From contig JAIOZI010000006.1 of NCBI GenBank assembly GCA_021740785.1, positions 1-64,000 on the forward strand: 64,000 nucleotides of DNA. The letters run 5' to 3'. Below the pieces are notes generated by a model that was given only the letters and a program-made list of their open reading frames with translations, searched no databases and had not been told where the DNA came from. The translations under genes and the position numbers were made by a program. Positions 9,232 to 18,637 of the stretch are shown here, piece by piece. Every line of letters starts with the position of its first letter. The first letter of the stretch is position 1. The DNA is from Melioribacteraceae bacterium. GTDB lineage: Bacteria > Bacteroidota > Ignavibacteria > Ignavibacteriales > Melioribacteraceae.

Positions 9232-10755
9232 ATGAAAAAGATAATGTATTTATTAATTGTTATTGCATTTTCTCTAATTCTTGCAGGTGATAATAATGTT
9301 CAATGGGATGGTACTTTCCATGGTTCTGCAGCAAATTCGGCATCGAGCACTATTGTATTTGCCGAAACCTATAATTTTTTAGATAACACCAATGGTGGCG
9401 ATATATATGATGATGAAACAATATATTTTGCATCAAGTGCCTATAAAGATGATATAACTGCAATGAAAGTAAGGGTTTGGAATGGATCTATTGCAGTCTG
9501 GGCAGATGGTTCTTTTCAAAAAAATCAAAATTGGTATAATTGGATGGGCAGTGGCTACACTGCAGATTATGGTATTTGGCGTGCAAGTATTGCAGCTGGT
9601 ACTGGTGGTATTGATGCAATTGGTACGATATATTATCGGATTCAGCATATTGATGGTACAGATGATGATTATTTAGTTAGTAGTGGAGGTGATTATCAAA
9701 ATCCCTATGGTCAATTTGTCGATGATGATGGTCTTGCTACAGATTATTCTTTTTCAATAATAGATGATGATGAAGTTTCTCCAACCTTTTCAAATCCCAC
9801 ATTCATTGAAGCAAACAAAAAATTTCAGATTGATATAACTGATGCAAGCGGGATATATGATGATGCAACTGGTTCTGCCGGACAAGGAATTTATATGATT
9901 TATGATGATGATGGAGAAGTAAATACAAATAATGATGGGGAAGTTCAATTATCATTATCTGCAGGAGATACATATATTACAGATTCTGCCCTTCCATATG
10001 ATATCGGAACGACAGTTTCATATAAGATATTTGCTTATGATAATGATGCGGATAGAACCAATGATAAAACTTTAGGGACTTATGAAAGCTCAGGTGTGTT
10101 ACCCATAGAACTCACCTCATTCACAGCTCTCACAAAAAACAAAACTGTTGAACTGAAATGGTCAACTGCTACTGAGGTGAATAATTATGGCTTCTATGTA
10201 GAGCGGACTTCAGTTCGCTCGGAAGAACTGACTGAAACGGGTCCGGCTTCGTCGGAAAACGACTACGAGGGGACAGGTCCGGCTTCGTCACAAACCGACT
10301 ACGCCGGGACAGGCTGGGAAACGCTCGGATTTGTTGAAGGTTACGGTAACAGTAATGCACAGAAAGATTATTCATTTGTTGATGCAGATGCCGGTTACGG
10401 TACTTTCTATTACAGGCTGAAGCAAGTCGATTTAGACGGCGCTTTTGAGTACAGTGATGTGGTAGAAGTTAAGGGCGGCGAAATACCAAATGGTTTTGTT
10501 CTTGAACAGAATTATCCTAATCCTTTCAACCCTAAAACGACAATTAAATTTGCATTTGCTGAGGATACCCGCGCACAGTTGAAAGTTTTTAACCCGGTCG
10601 GCGAGCAGGTGGCGGAGTTATACAATAATGTTGCAAAGGCTAATGAAGTTTACAATGTTGAGTTTAACGGATCACAAATGGCTAGCGGAATTTACTTTTA
10701 CAGGTTAATCACTCCAGATAATGCTGAAGTTAGAAAGATGCTGCTTATCAAGTAA
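9232..10755 (+). CDS. Secreted protein with T9SS type A C-terminal sorting domain
   Basis: The protein is exported by Sec (signal peptide about residues 1-19) and probably then by the type IX secretion system. The C-terminal domain (about residues 415-507) has the conserved LEQNYPNPFNP start, a GEQVAELYNN strand and the MASGIYFYRLIT..RKMLLIK end. Upstream is the usual LPIELTSFTA/NYGFYVERT fibronectin-like linker. It is interrupted around residues 325-363 by a repetitive stretch not expected in the family. The Asp/Tyr-rich N-terminal half (residues 20-280) matches no family I know. A strong GGAGGGG precedes the ATG. The function on the cell surface is unknown. Confidence 0.9.
   Translation: MKKIMYLLIVIAFSLILAGDNNVQWDGTFHGSAANSASSTIVFAETYNFLDNTNGGDIYDDETIYFASSAYKDDITAMKVRVWNGSIAVWADGSFQKNQNWYNWMGSGYTADYGIWRASIAAGTGGIDAIGTIYYRIQHIDGTDDDYLVSSGGDYQNPYGQFVDDDGLATDYSFSIIDDDEVSPTFSNPTFIEANKKFQIDITDASGIYDDATGSAGQGIYMIYDDDGEVNTNNDGEVQLSLSAGDTYITDSALPYDIGTTVSYKIFAYDNDADRTNDKTLGTYESSGVLPIELTSFTALTKNKTVELKWSTATEVNNYGFYVERTSVRSEELTETGPASSENDYEGTGPASSQTDYAGTGWETLGFVEGYGNSNAQKDYSFVDADAGYGTFYYRLKQVDLDGAFEYSDVVEVKGGEIPNGFVLEQNYPNPFNPKTTIKFAFAEDTRAQLKVFNPVGEQVAELYNNVAKANEVYNVEFNGSQMASGIYFYRLITPDNAEVRKMLLIK
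10237..10308 (+). repeat. Two in-frame 36-bp tandem repeats inside the T9SS cargo gene
   Basis: Two adjacent 36-base units (10237-10272 and 10273-10308) agree at 30 of 36 positions. They encode TGPASSENDYEG and TGPASSQTDYAG, and a ninth-base fragment of a third unit follows. Each unit starts with CCGGCTTCGTC and ends with an imperfect inverted copy (GACTACGCCGG in unit 2), so the DNA can form hairpins. The stretch is more GC-rich than its surroundings. The bases just before it (10202-10232) also contain the inverted pair CAGTTC/GAACTG. The reading frame is kept. Confidence 0.75.
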
Positions 10756-10780
10756 TTTTTAAAGCAGCAGAGAATATTCA

Positions 10781-10818
10781 AACCTCCGTTTCTCTTTGAG
10801 CAGCGGAGGTTTTTTTTC
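10781..10818 (+). terminator. Rho-independent terminator of the T9SS cargo gene
   Basis: The 8-bp arms AACCTCCG (10781-10788) and CGGAGGTT (10804-10811) form a stem followed by a run of T. It lies 26 bases after the stop codon. Confidence 0.9.
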
Positions 10819-10819
10819 A

Positions 10820-10985
10820 AAATACCACAGAAAAAAAACACCTTCATGAAATCCTAAAAACTCGGTTACACAGAGAACCACGGAGTGAACACGGAGAACC
10901 GCAGAGGAACAACAACCTTCGTGAAACTCAGTGCCTTGCTCTGCGCACCTCTGTGTAACCCAAAGCCTTGAGGGGAAACGATTTC
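10820..10985. repeat. Intergenic repeat with 12-bp inverted ends (CACAGAG/CACGGAG type)
   Basis: This non-coding stretch contains a perfect 12-bp inverted repeat, GGTTACACAGAG at 10864-10875 and CTCTGTGTAACC at 10949-10960. The bases between are rich in related words (ACCACGGAG, ACACGGAG, CCGCAGAGG). Sequences of this CACAGAG/CACGGAG style occur as dispersed intergenic repeats in many bacterial genomes, and I take this as one copy. It fills most of the 257-base gap between the terminator and the convergent DUF2279 gene. Confidence 0.55.
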
Positions 10986-11012
10986 ACTTGGTTACTTCTA
11001 ATTACAAGAAGA

Positions 11013-11855
11013 TCAGAATTTTAGTCCGTACCAAACTACATCCGGATAAATTTTTACAGCGGGGGAGGGCAGGTGATAGAAATCCAAAGCGCCTTTAATC
11101 AGATTCAAAAACCAGCCGTCACCCGGAAGTTTTTTTAGATTCAAATCAAGAGAAAGATACAATTCATGCTGCCGTGAATTCTCGAATCCCAAATTATTAA
11201 CGCTGTGTCCGATTGCTACATTTATAAAATCGGGAATTGCTTTATCAATATTCTTCGGCAGCCACTGGTTAACATCAAAACTTATCCAATTGAAAGTGCT
11301 TTCATAATCATCCAATATATACTGATTATTTCCCTCCTTGTATCGCTGCGAAGGGTAATAACTGATTTTAAAACTGATTGGTTTCAGAAAATGAAATCTT
11401 TTCTGCATGTGCGGATATAATGCTCCAAGTGAATTTGCCCCAAAATCTCCCCAACTGAATCCGTAACCCTTTGAAAAACCATCGCGGATTTCAATGAATG
11501 TTTGGTATGAGAATGTAAGCAGGCTAGCATACAACATACTTCTTTCACCGGGAATATCGCTCCATCTAAAAGCTTCGTAGTAAATGTTTGTAAGTAAATA
11601 AGCAAAATAGAAGTGACCGAATTTATCGGAGCCTAATGCGTATTCCCAATCGTTCTGCCAATTGGTATGGAAGGATGATTTCTCACCTTTCCACCACATG
11701 TTATTTTGAATTCCGTAAGCATAAACGAATCCAGCCGCTGTAACTCCGCCGACTAATGCAAGCCGGTTAATATTAATTTCCGTGGAATCAATTTGAGCAT
11801 TATGATGTGAAGAAAAAATTAGAAGTGATATGCAAATAAGAAAAATGTTTTTCAT
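11013..11855 (-). CDS. DUF2279 (YfiM-like) envelope protein
   Basis: This 280-residue protein has an N-terminal signal sequence (about residues 1-20). The core block is SDKFGHFYFAYLLTNIYYEAFRW, followed by ASLLTFSYQTFIEIRDGFSKGYGFSWGDFGANSLGA, with conserved His, Asp and Glu on what look like membrane-associated helices. This pattern is that of DUF2279, which includes YfiM. The C-terminal third is strand-rich and ends in Phe. The family has no firmly known function. The gene stands alone and is convergent with the T9SS gene. Confidence 0.8.
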   Translation of the reverse strand: MKNIFLICISLLIFSSHHNAQIDSTEININRLALVGGVTAAGFVYAYGIQNNMWWKGEKSSFHTNWQNDWEYALGSDKFGHFYFAYLLTNIYYEAFRWSDIPGERSMLYASLLTFSYQTFIEIRDGFSKGYGFSWGDFGANSLGALYPHMQKRFHFLKPISFKISYYPSQRYKEGNNQYILDDYESTFNWISFDVNQWLPKNIDKAIPDFINVAIGHSVNNLGFENSRQHELYLSLDLNLKKLPGDGWFLNLIKGALDFYHLPSPAVKIYPDVVWYGLKF

Positions 11856-12242
11856 TTTACCGATGAGTTGTTATTCGAATATAATAAATTCGAGGCTATT
11901 GAAAAATTCAAAACATCATTTTTGATAAAATACGGTTCACCGTTTTAATTTATGATTACAGCTCGTCTTCACATGGATTCGGAATTAAAAATTATATTGA
12001 TCCGTTCTGAGTATCTCGTAAAGGCATTTGACTTTTTTCATTCAAAAGATGAAAATTGTAAAAAGAGATTCTGAATTTCGTAAGAATGTATTAGATATGT
12101 CATCCCGGTACGAATTTGCCGGAATCTTAAGTTGTCATTGGCAAACTGTTTTTAATGCGCTATTTCGGATGGCAAGGCTCTCGATTTGATGGTTTAATTA
12201 GATTTAGTATCGAGAGATGTGGTTCTCTACTCCTTGGAACAC
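11856..12242. other. Intergenic region with degenerate repeat-like sequence
   Basis: I find no convincing gene in these 387 bases. The part at about 12100-12140 reads like the widespread 'GTCATCCCGG...CCGGAATCTT' style of intergenic repeat. A perfect 8-bp inverted pair, CTCTCGAT (12178-12185) and ATCGAGAG (12209-12216), lies just downstream of the ATPase gene and could act as a weak terminator, although no T run follows. Confidence 0.4.
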
Positions 12243-13433
12243 TTAAACCTGATAAGCACAAAGACTTTTACTTATTTTGCTGAATGAATGTGAGACAAGA
12301 TAATATTCGTCAATACTTAAGTTTTCGGAGAGACGTTTCAATTTCTTCAAATCATTTTCAACTGCGTTCGTTTTAACTTCCAACGCTGTTAAATTGTTGT
12401 TATTCTTTACAATAAAATCAATCTCCGCACCGCTTCTTTTTTGATAATAATTAACGGCTTCGTACTTCTTTAAATTAAGAAATACCGAGTTTTCGAGTAA
12501 ACTTCCTTTTGCTATCTGAGAAAATTGATTCACAATACCGTTGTCGCATAAATATACCTTTTTCGTGCCGCTAATCTCTTTGTCTCTATTAAGCGTGAAT
12601 GGGTTGATCAAAAAAATAAAATATGTCCCTTCTAACAAACTTATATAAGAATAAACTGTATCCCGGCTGACTCCCAATATTGATGATAATTTCGAAATAT
12701 CCAACTTAGAGCCGACTCTCTCCATTAATATGAATATCAGTTTCTTGAATGCATCTATCTTTTTAAAATCCGCTAAAGTAATAACATCAAGCTGAAAATA
12801 GGAATTAAAAATATCTCTTAACATCAACTGTTTTTGTTTTTCATCTTTTTCAAGAACAACTTGAGGGAATCCGCCATATCTAATATATTCTTCATAATAC
12901 TTAGAGAGTTTCTGGTATTCGATAAAGTTTTTCGAGCTGCTTTTTTCGTTAAAATTATTGCTCAATTCAAGGGGAATTTTATTAAAAGTTAAAAACTCCT
13001 CAAAAAATAACGGAAAAAGTTCAAAAGTTACTTTTCTTCCGGCGAGTGATTGCGGGAATAAATTTTTTAGATAGAAGCTGCTTGATCCAGTTATAAAAAA
13101 TTTAACATCATAGTGATCGTATAAATATTTAACTGCACCAGTTACTTCGGGTTTGAATTGTATCTCATCAATAAAGAGGTAAACTTTTTTAGTAGGGATT
13201 ATTCCATAAGATTTTAAGTTTGCAAAAATGTTGTTATAATCAATTTCATCAAACAGCTTCTGGTCGAGAATATTCTGTAGGTCAAGAAAAACTTTATTTA
13301 CACTTTTTATTGAATCGAATAACATCCGCATTAAAGTCGTTTTGCCGGTACGACGCATACCGGTTATAACAACAACCTCACGAGTTGTTATCTGCTTCTC
13401 TAATTCCGGTTGTATTTTACGCCTAAATTGCAT
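12243..13433 (-). CDS. AAA_14/DUF4143 ATPase
   Basis: This 396-residue protein belongs to a widespread family of P-loop ATPases of unclear function. Walker A is GMRRTGKT at residues 25-32 and Walker B is VYLFIDEIQ. A sensor-like ITGSSS and the family block LAGRKVTFELFPLFFEEFL follow. The C-terminal DUF4143 part holds a helix-turn-helix-like segment (LSSILGVSRDTVYSYISLLE) and a nuclease-fold-like end, RSGAEIDFIV...LTALEVKT. Members are often multicopy and laterally exchanged, and the surrounding degenerate DNA fits a mobile or accessory location. No partner gene is adjacent. Confidence 0.93.
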   Translation of the reverse strand: MQFRRKIQPELEKQITTREVVVITGMRRTGKTTLMRMLFDSIKSVNKVFLDLQNILDQKLFDEIDYNNIFANLKSYGIIPTKKVYLFIDEIQFKPEVTGAVKYLYDHYDVKFFITGSSSFYLKNLFPQSLAGRKVTFELFPLFFEEFLTFNKIPLELSNNFNEKSSSKNFIEYQKLSKYYEEYIRYGGFPQVVLEKDEKQKQLMLRDIFNSYFQLDVITLADFKKIDAFKKLIFILMERVGSKLDISKLSSILGVSRDTVYSYISLLEGTYFIFLINPFTLNRDKEISGTKKVYLCDNGIVNQFSQIAKGSLLENSVFLNLKKYEAVNYYQKRSGAEIDFIVKNNNNLTALEVKTNAVENDLKKLKRLSENLSIDEYYLVSHSFSKISKSLCAYQV

Positions 13434-14043
13434 AGCGGTAATCTACAATATTGGTACTAATTTGTCAATATAAACTCGACAGTTTTCCATTTTTATAGTT
13501 TTGAGGGGTGTGGAAGATAGGGTAGTTGCCTGCATTACCGGCTGGATCCATTTGTGTCAATCTGAAGGAGTCTGTTTAAGATCCGTTAGTATTTTTTTAT
13601 GACTTCTTTCATGTTTATCTCTTTTGATAGGGACTAATATATATGCCTGTTTACAAGGACAAATAATGATTCGTAAACTCATTATTAATTCTTCTAATGG
13701 CGCCTGTCTGCCAATAGGTGTACCTGTCAAAGGATATGTAAACCTATATACCGATAGATAAGGGCAAGATCGCAAAACCCACAGATTTATCGCTTATTTT
13801 TCTGTACTTATGGTCGTAAGACCCACCTCGCTCAACTTGTCGGAACTGGTAGAATGCTGATGATCAGTGTGTTTAAGAATGACAGTTCATCTATTCATTT
13901 CCATAGGAGTCCAACGGAGATTTAACTTCGTTGCGTTTAGAATGACGGGCTTTTATTTCGGCAATGGGTTTCGAATTGAATGACGGACATGTATTTTGGC
14001 AATTTGTTTCTACCAGAATGGCTAATTTTTTATCTGGAATTTA
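13434..14043. other. 610-base intergenic region with degenerate repeats
   Basis: No gene is supported here. A 72-codon frame on the minus strand at 13557-13775 has no recognisable features and I leave it out. The part from about 13860 to 13950 (AGAATGACAG, then CAACGGAGATTTAACTTCGTTGCG and AGAATGACGGG, seen as separate words) resembles a decayed copy of the 'GGAGATTTCACTTCGTTCAGAATGAC' type of dispersed intergenic repeat. Together with the 11.9-12.2 kb stretch it frames the ATPase gene. Confidence 0.4.
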
Positions 14044-15096
14044 TTAAAACCTGTCATCGTAATGTATCACTACGTTTTCACTTAACGGGTAACCGACGCA
14101 GGTAAGACAATATCCTTTCCTCTTTTCTTCTTCGGAAAGAACAGATTGATCGACCAACTTTATTTTACCTGAGAGCAGCGTAGCTTTGCATGTGCCGCAA
14201 GAACCGAACTGACACGAGTTAGGCAGATCGATACCGTGTTCGAGCGCGGTATATAAAATTGAATCCCCGGCTTTAACAAGCAAATTATGACGAACTCCTT
14301 CATGTATAACTGTTACACTGTAATCACGCTCTTCATATTCTTCAGCATCTTCAATAATGGAAATCTCATAATTTTCTTTGTGGATTTTCTCATGATTAAC
14401 TCCATGTTCTTCCAGACCGGAAATTATATTTTTCATCATCCCGGAAGGTCCGCACAAATAATAATCGGAATTGTCAAATTCAGTAAGATTATTTTTTGAT
14501 AAATATTCTTTGACATTATTGAAATCAATTCTTCCGTTATGACCGTCCCAATTTTCGGATGGTTGGGTAAGACTATTATAAACATCAAATCTGCCGTTGT
14601 ATATTCTCTTCAACTCATCAATTTCATTTCTAAAAATGATGGATTTTTCGTTCCTGTTTCCGTAAAACAATATCACTCTTGAATTTGTATCCCGTTTGAG
14701 TTCGGCTTTCATCATTGAAATCAGCGGAGTTATTCCGCTGCCTGCACCAATGAAAATGTGAGTGTTTACATTTTCCTGAGTATTCAAAATAAAATTACCG
14801 AGAGGGGGCAAAGCAGATATTTTATCTCCGACTTTTAGATTATCCATTATAAAATTGGAAGTAAAGCCGTCCCGTACTTTTTTTATTGCTATACCGAGAT
14901 ATGGGAGTTCATCGGGAGTTGTGCAGATTGAAAACGCTCGTCTAATTTCTTCACCGTTATCGTTAAAGATAAGTGTTAAAAACTGTCCCGGCAAAAATGA
15001 AAAATCATTTTCTTCATTTGCTTTCAGTAGATAGTAATTCGTTTCATCTGCAATCTCATCTATTTTTATTATGTCTAATTCAAGATAACTATTCAT
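14044..15096 (-). CDS. Ferredoxin-NADP reductase-type oxidoreductase with C-terminal 2Fe-2S domain (PaaE-like)
   Basis: This cytosolic electron-transfer protein has three domains in 350 residues. An FAD-binding barrel carries RRAFSICT (about residues 54-61). A NAD(P)-binding domain carries GAGSGITPLISMM and YLCGPSGMM. A plant-type 2Fe-2S domain follows from about residue 262, with cysteines in SCQFGSCGTC and a fourth in YCLTC. The order matches PaaE, the reductase subunit of ring-hydroxylating systems, and related stand-alone reductases. No oxygenase genes lie nearby, so the electron acceptor is unknown. A 325-base upstream region contains a palindrome that may control it. Confidence 0.9.
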   Translation of the reverse strand: MNSYLELDIIKIDEIADETNYYLLKANEENDFSFLPGQFLTLIFNDNGEEIRRAFSICTTPDELPYLGIAIKKVRDGFTSNFIMDNLKVGDKISALPPLGNFILNTQENVNTHIFIGAGSGITPLISMMKAELKRDTNSRVILFYGNRNEKSIIFRNEIDELKRIYNGRFDVYNSLTQPSENWDGHNGRIDFNNVKEYLSKNNLTEFDNSDYYLCGPSGMMKNIISGLEEHGVNHEKIHKENYEISIIEDAEEYEERDYSVTVIHEGVRHNLLVKAGDSILYTALEHGIDLPNSCQFGSCGTCKATLLSGKIKLVDQSVLSEEEKRKGYCLTCVGYPLSENVVIHYDDRF

Positions 15097-15422
15097 TACT
15101 TCTTTGTATTTGTGTAAAAAAGTGATAACAATTTACATGTAAGGTTAGTTCATATAGCGGAAATTATTACCGGAATAAAAGTCCGAGAAAAATAAATCAG
15201 GTTTAAAAGAGGAAAGCTGCCATGGTTGAGGGCGGACCATAGCAGCTGGTTTGCTTAAAAGGAGGGTTATAACTTTTACCGTTTAATCGGTCACTATTAG
15301 TGACACAATTTATATGCCAAATATTATTTTGGCTCTACAATTATATTATCGTAATCATTCTAAAAAAGTTTATCCCTATAATGAGAATATTTATTCTGAT
15401 TTTCTTAATGTTCGAAATGAAG
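15097..15422. other. Hairpin-rich intergenic region
   Basis: I see no gene in these 326 bases. They hold several inverted repeats. One is a hairpin with arms 15216-15226 and 15236-15246 (one mismatch). Another is ACCG-N6-CGGT at about 15279-15292. There is also GCCAAA-N6-TTTGGC at about 15316-15333, and the perfect palindrome listed separately. None is followed by a T run in the direction of the kinase gene, so they do not look like ordinary terminators. Confidence 0.45.
15290..15304. promoter_or_regulatory. Perfect 15-bp palindrome, candidate operator
   Basis: GTCACTA-T-TAGTGAC is a perfect 7-1-7 palindrome, the size expected of a dimeric regulator site. It lies about 195 bases upstream of the oxidoreductase start and 120 bases past the sensor kinase stop. 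The cognate regulator is unknown. Confidence 0.35.
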
Positions 15423-16631
15423 CTATTTGATAAGTACGATTTTGAAAGTAGTCGATTCATTCGGAATTGAATTCTTGACAAAGATCTTACCTTTATGATA
15501 ATCTTCGACGATGCGTTTAGAGAGACTAAGTCCTAATCCCCAGCCTCGTTTTTTCGTACTGTAACCCGGTCTAAATATATCTTTACGATGTTTAAGATCA
15601 ATACCTTTCCCATTATCGCTTACATCTATTTCTACAGTTTTATTATTATTAATGATGTTGAATTTGATGCTGCCTTCTTTATGTTCAATTGCATCTAAAG
15701 CATTTTTAATCAGATTTTCCAAAACCCATTCGAATAGTTCGGCATTAATCATCGCAGCAACTTCATGATCGCCCTTAATTTCAAGTACAACATTTTTCCC
15801 GGTATGCGGTAGACGCCTGTGGAAGTAATTATTTACCCGACTGACAATTTGATATACATTTTCTATTTTCAATTCAGGCTTCGACCCGATTTTTGAAAAC
15901 CTGTGAGCAATTTTGTTCAGCCTGCTGAGATCGCTGTCAATTTCTTCAGCAACATCAGCAACTTTATCGGGTGAATCTAAATTCATCTTCAAAATTTCGG
16001 ACCAGCCCATTAAGGAAGAAATCGGAGTGCCGAGTTGATGAGCAGTTTCTTTTGACATTCCGACCCAAATATTACTCTGCTCACTTTTTTTGATATAGCT
16101 GAAACTTAGGTATGCAATTGAAATAAAAACAAACGCAAGTAAAATTTGCAAGTAAGGATAAAATCGAAGCGCCTGAATCAAATTAGAATCGCCGTAATAA
16201 ATTTTCTTCCATACAACGTTTGCCGGGTAATAGACAATTATAGGATCATACCGGCTTCCAAGCTCCTGGATTTTTTTCTGCAGGAAAATTTCAACTTCAT
16301 TTGAGGTTAATGTTGAATCGATCTCCAAATTCCTAATACCCGATCCCGTCGGATCATAGGGAACTTGATTGAATTCATCGGTTAGAATTAACGGGAAATC
16401 GATTCGTTTAATTATATTTTCGAAAATGAATGTGAAATCGTTATTTAATGATTCGGAATCGGCAATATATTGAAGAGCTTTAGCATATAGTTCTACAACT
16501 TCACGTTCACGGTTTTGAAGTTTTTCTACAAGATTTTGTGTATAGTATAAGGTTCCTAATGCAATCGCTATTGCAATTGAAAGGAGTAAAAGTTTTATTC
16601 TAAGCGAGGCGGGACCGCCGGACATCTTCAT
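15423..16631 (-). CDS. Membrane sensor histidine kinase
   Basis: This is a two-component sensor of 402 residues. Membrane segments at about residues 11-29 and 157-180 flank a periplasmic domain of about 125 residues that I do not recognise. The phospho-acceptor is His198 in KETAHQLGTPISSLMGW, a HisKA variant common in Bacteroidota. A HATPase domain follows with N box ENLIKNALDAI, DNGKGID and GWGLGLSLSKRIVEDYH. No response regulator gene is adjacent. It lies 80 bases downstream of purA, possibly read from the same transcript. A start at ATG 16631 is supported by an AGGAAA stretch upstream. Confidence 0.93.
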   Translation of the reverse strand: MKMSGGPASLRIKLLLLSIAIAIALGTLYYTQNLVEKLQNREREVVELYAKALQYIADSESLNNDFTFIFENIIKRIDFPLILTDEFNQVPYDPTGSGIRNLEIDSTLTSNEVEIFLQKKIQELGSRYDPIIVYYPANVVWKKIYYGDSNLIQALRFYPYLQILLAFVFISIAYLSFSYIKKSEQSNIWVGMSKETAHQLGTPISSLMGWSEILKMNLDSPDKVADVAEEIDSDLSRLNKIAHRFSKIGSKPELKIENVYQIVSRVNNYFHRRLPHTGKNVVLEIKGDHEVAAMINAELFEWVLENLIKNALDAIEHKEGSIKFNIINNNKTVEIDVSDNGKGIDLKHRKDIFRPGYSTKKRGWGLGLSLSKRIVEDYHKGKIFVKNSIPNESTTFKIVLIK

Positions 16632-16710
16632 TTTATTTTCCTGACTTACTTTCCACTATCGAATCAAATATAAATATAAAACGAATCTAAAAACAGTGCA
16701 GTATTTATGG

Positions 16711-18043
<1,333 letters not shown>

Positions 18044-18058
18044 ATTTTTATCAAAAAA

Positions 18059-18400
18059 TTATTCCTCGTAACTCTTAACAGCTTCTTCAACAGAAGTGTA
18101 ATGCTCGAAAATAGTAATAAGCTTAGTAATAACAAGTAAGCTGTTAATTTTATCAGTAGCGTTAGCTAATTTGAGAGAACCGCCGCCGTTTTTCATTGTC
18201 GTGAACCCGCTTATCAGCATACCTAATCCTGAACTGTTCATGAATTTAACATTGGCAAGATCAACTACTAAATTCTTTTTGTCCTCATCCAGCAGTTTGT
18301 GCAAAAGTGTATTGAATTCCTGAGCATCGGGACCACCCATCACATTCCCCTTTAATTCAACAACAACAGCGCCGTAATGTTCACGTGTTTTGATCTTCAT
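18059..18400 (-). CDS. STAS-domain anti-sigma factor antagonist
   Basis: This is a single STAS domain of about 113 residues like SpoIIAA/RsbV. The phosphorylation loop appears as VKFMNSSGLGMLISGF, with the conserved Ser pair and the SGLGML helix. In partner switching the unphosphorylated form binds an RsbW-like kinase and frees its target. ATG 18400 is chosen because GGGAGAG lies directly upstream; an upstream TTG at 18412 would put that site inside the gene. It is divergent from the sigma factor and about 4.3 kb from a second STAS gene. Confidence 0.92.
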   Translation of the reverse strand: MKIKTREHYGAVVVELKGNVMGGPDAQEFNTLLHKLLDEDKKNLVVDLANVKFMNSSGLGMLISGFTTMKNGGGSLKLANATDKINSLLVITKLITIFEHYTSVEEAVKSYEE

Positions 18401-18586
18401 CTTCTCTCCCAAATTGTTTTTTTCAGGTTATTTATATAAGATTTTTTCAAAATATTTCCAAATAATTTTGAACAATTAGAAAAATAATTGAGTATAAATA
18501 ATTATATTACTGTGTTAAGTTATGTAATCTGATCAAAAAAACAAAGATCAAAGTCAGCTATAAAATCACTAGAAAAATATTTGTAC

Positions 18587-18636
18587 CGGATCATAATTAC
18601 GGTATCGGAACATAATTTCCAATAGGTCGTCTAAAA
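18587..18636 (+). promoter_or_regulatory. Direct repeats and possible ECF promoter before the sigma factor gene
   Basis: CGGATCATAATT (18587-18598) and CGGAACATAATT (18606-18617) are direct repeats with one mismatch and a 19-base period, about two helical turns. The second contains GGAAC (18607-18611), and CGTC (18628-18631) follows after 16 bases. GGAAC-N16-CGTC is the style of promoter used by ECF sigma factors, so the gene may control itself. The start would then fall at or next to the ATG at 18638, giving a leaderless message. Confidence 0.35.
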
Positions 18637-18637
18637 T

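Noticed and set aside
12178-12216. 8-bp inverted repeat as a terminator of the DUF4143 gene
   Set aside because: The loop is long (23 bases) and no T run follows on the minus strand.
13557-13775. 72-codon frame on the minus strand in the 13.4-14.0 kb gap
   Set aside because: No recognisable motif, no clear ribosome-binding site, and the surrounding DNA looks like decayed repeats.
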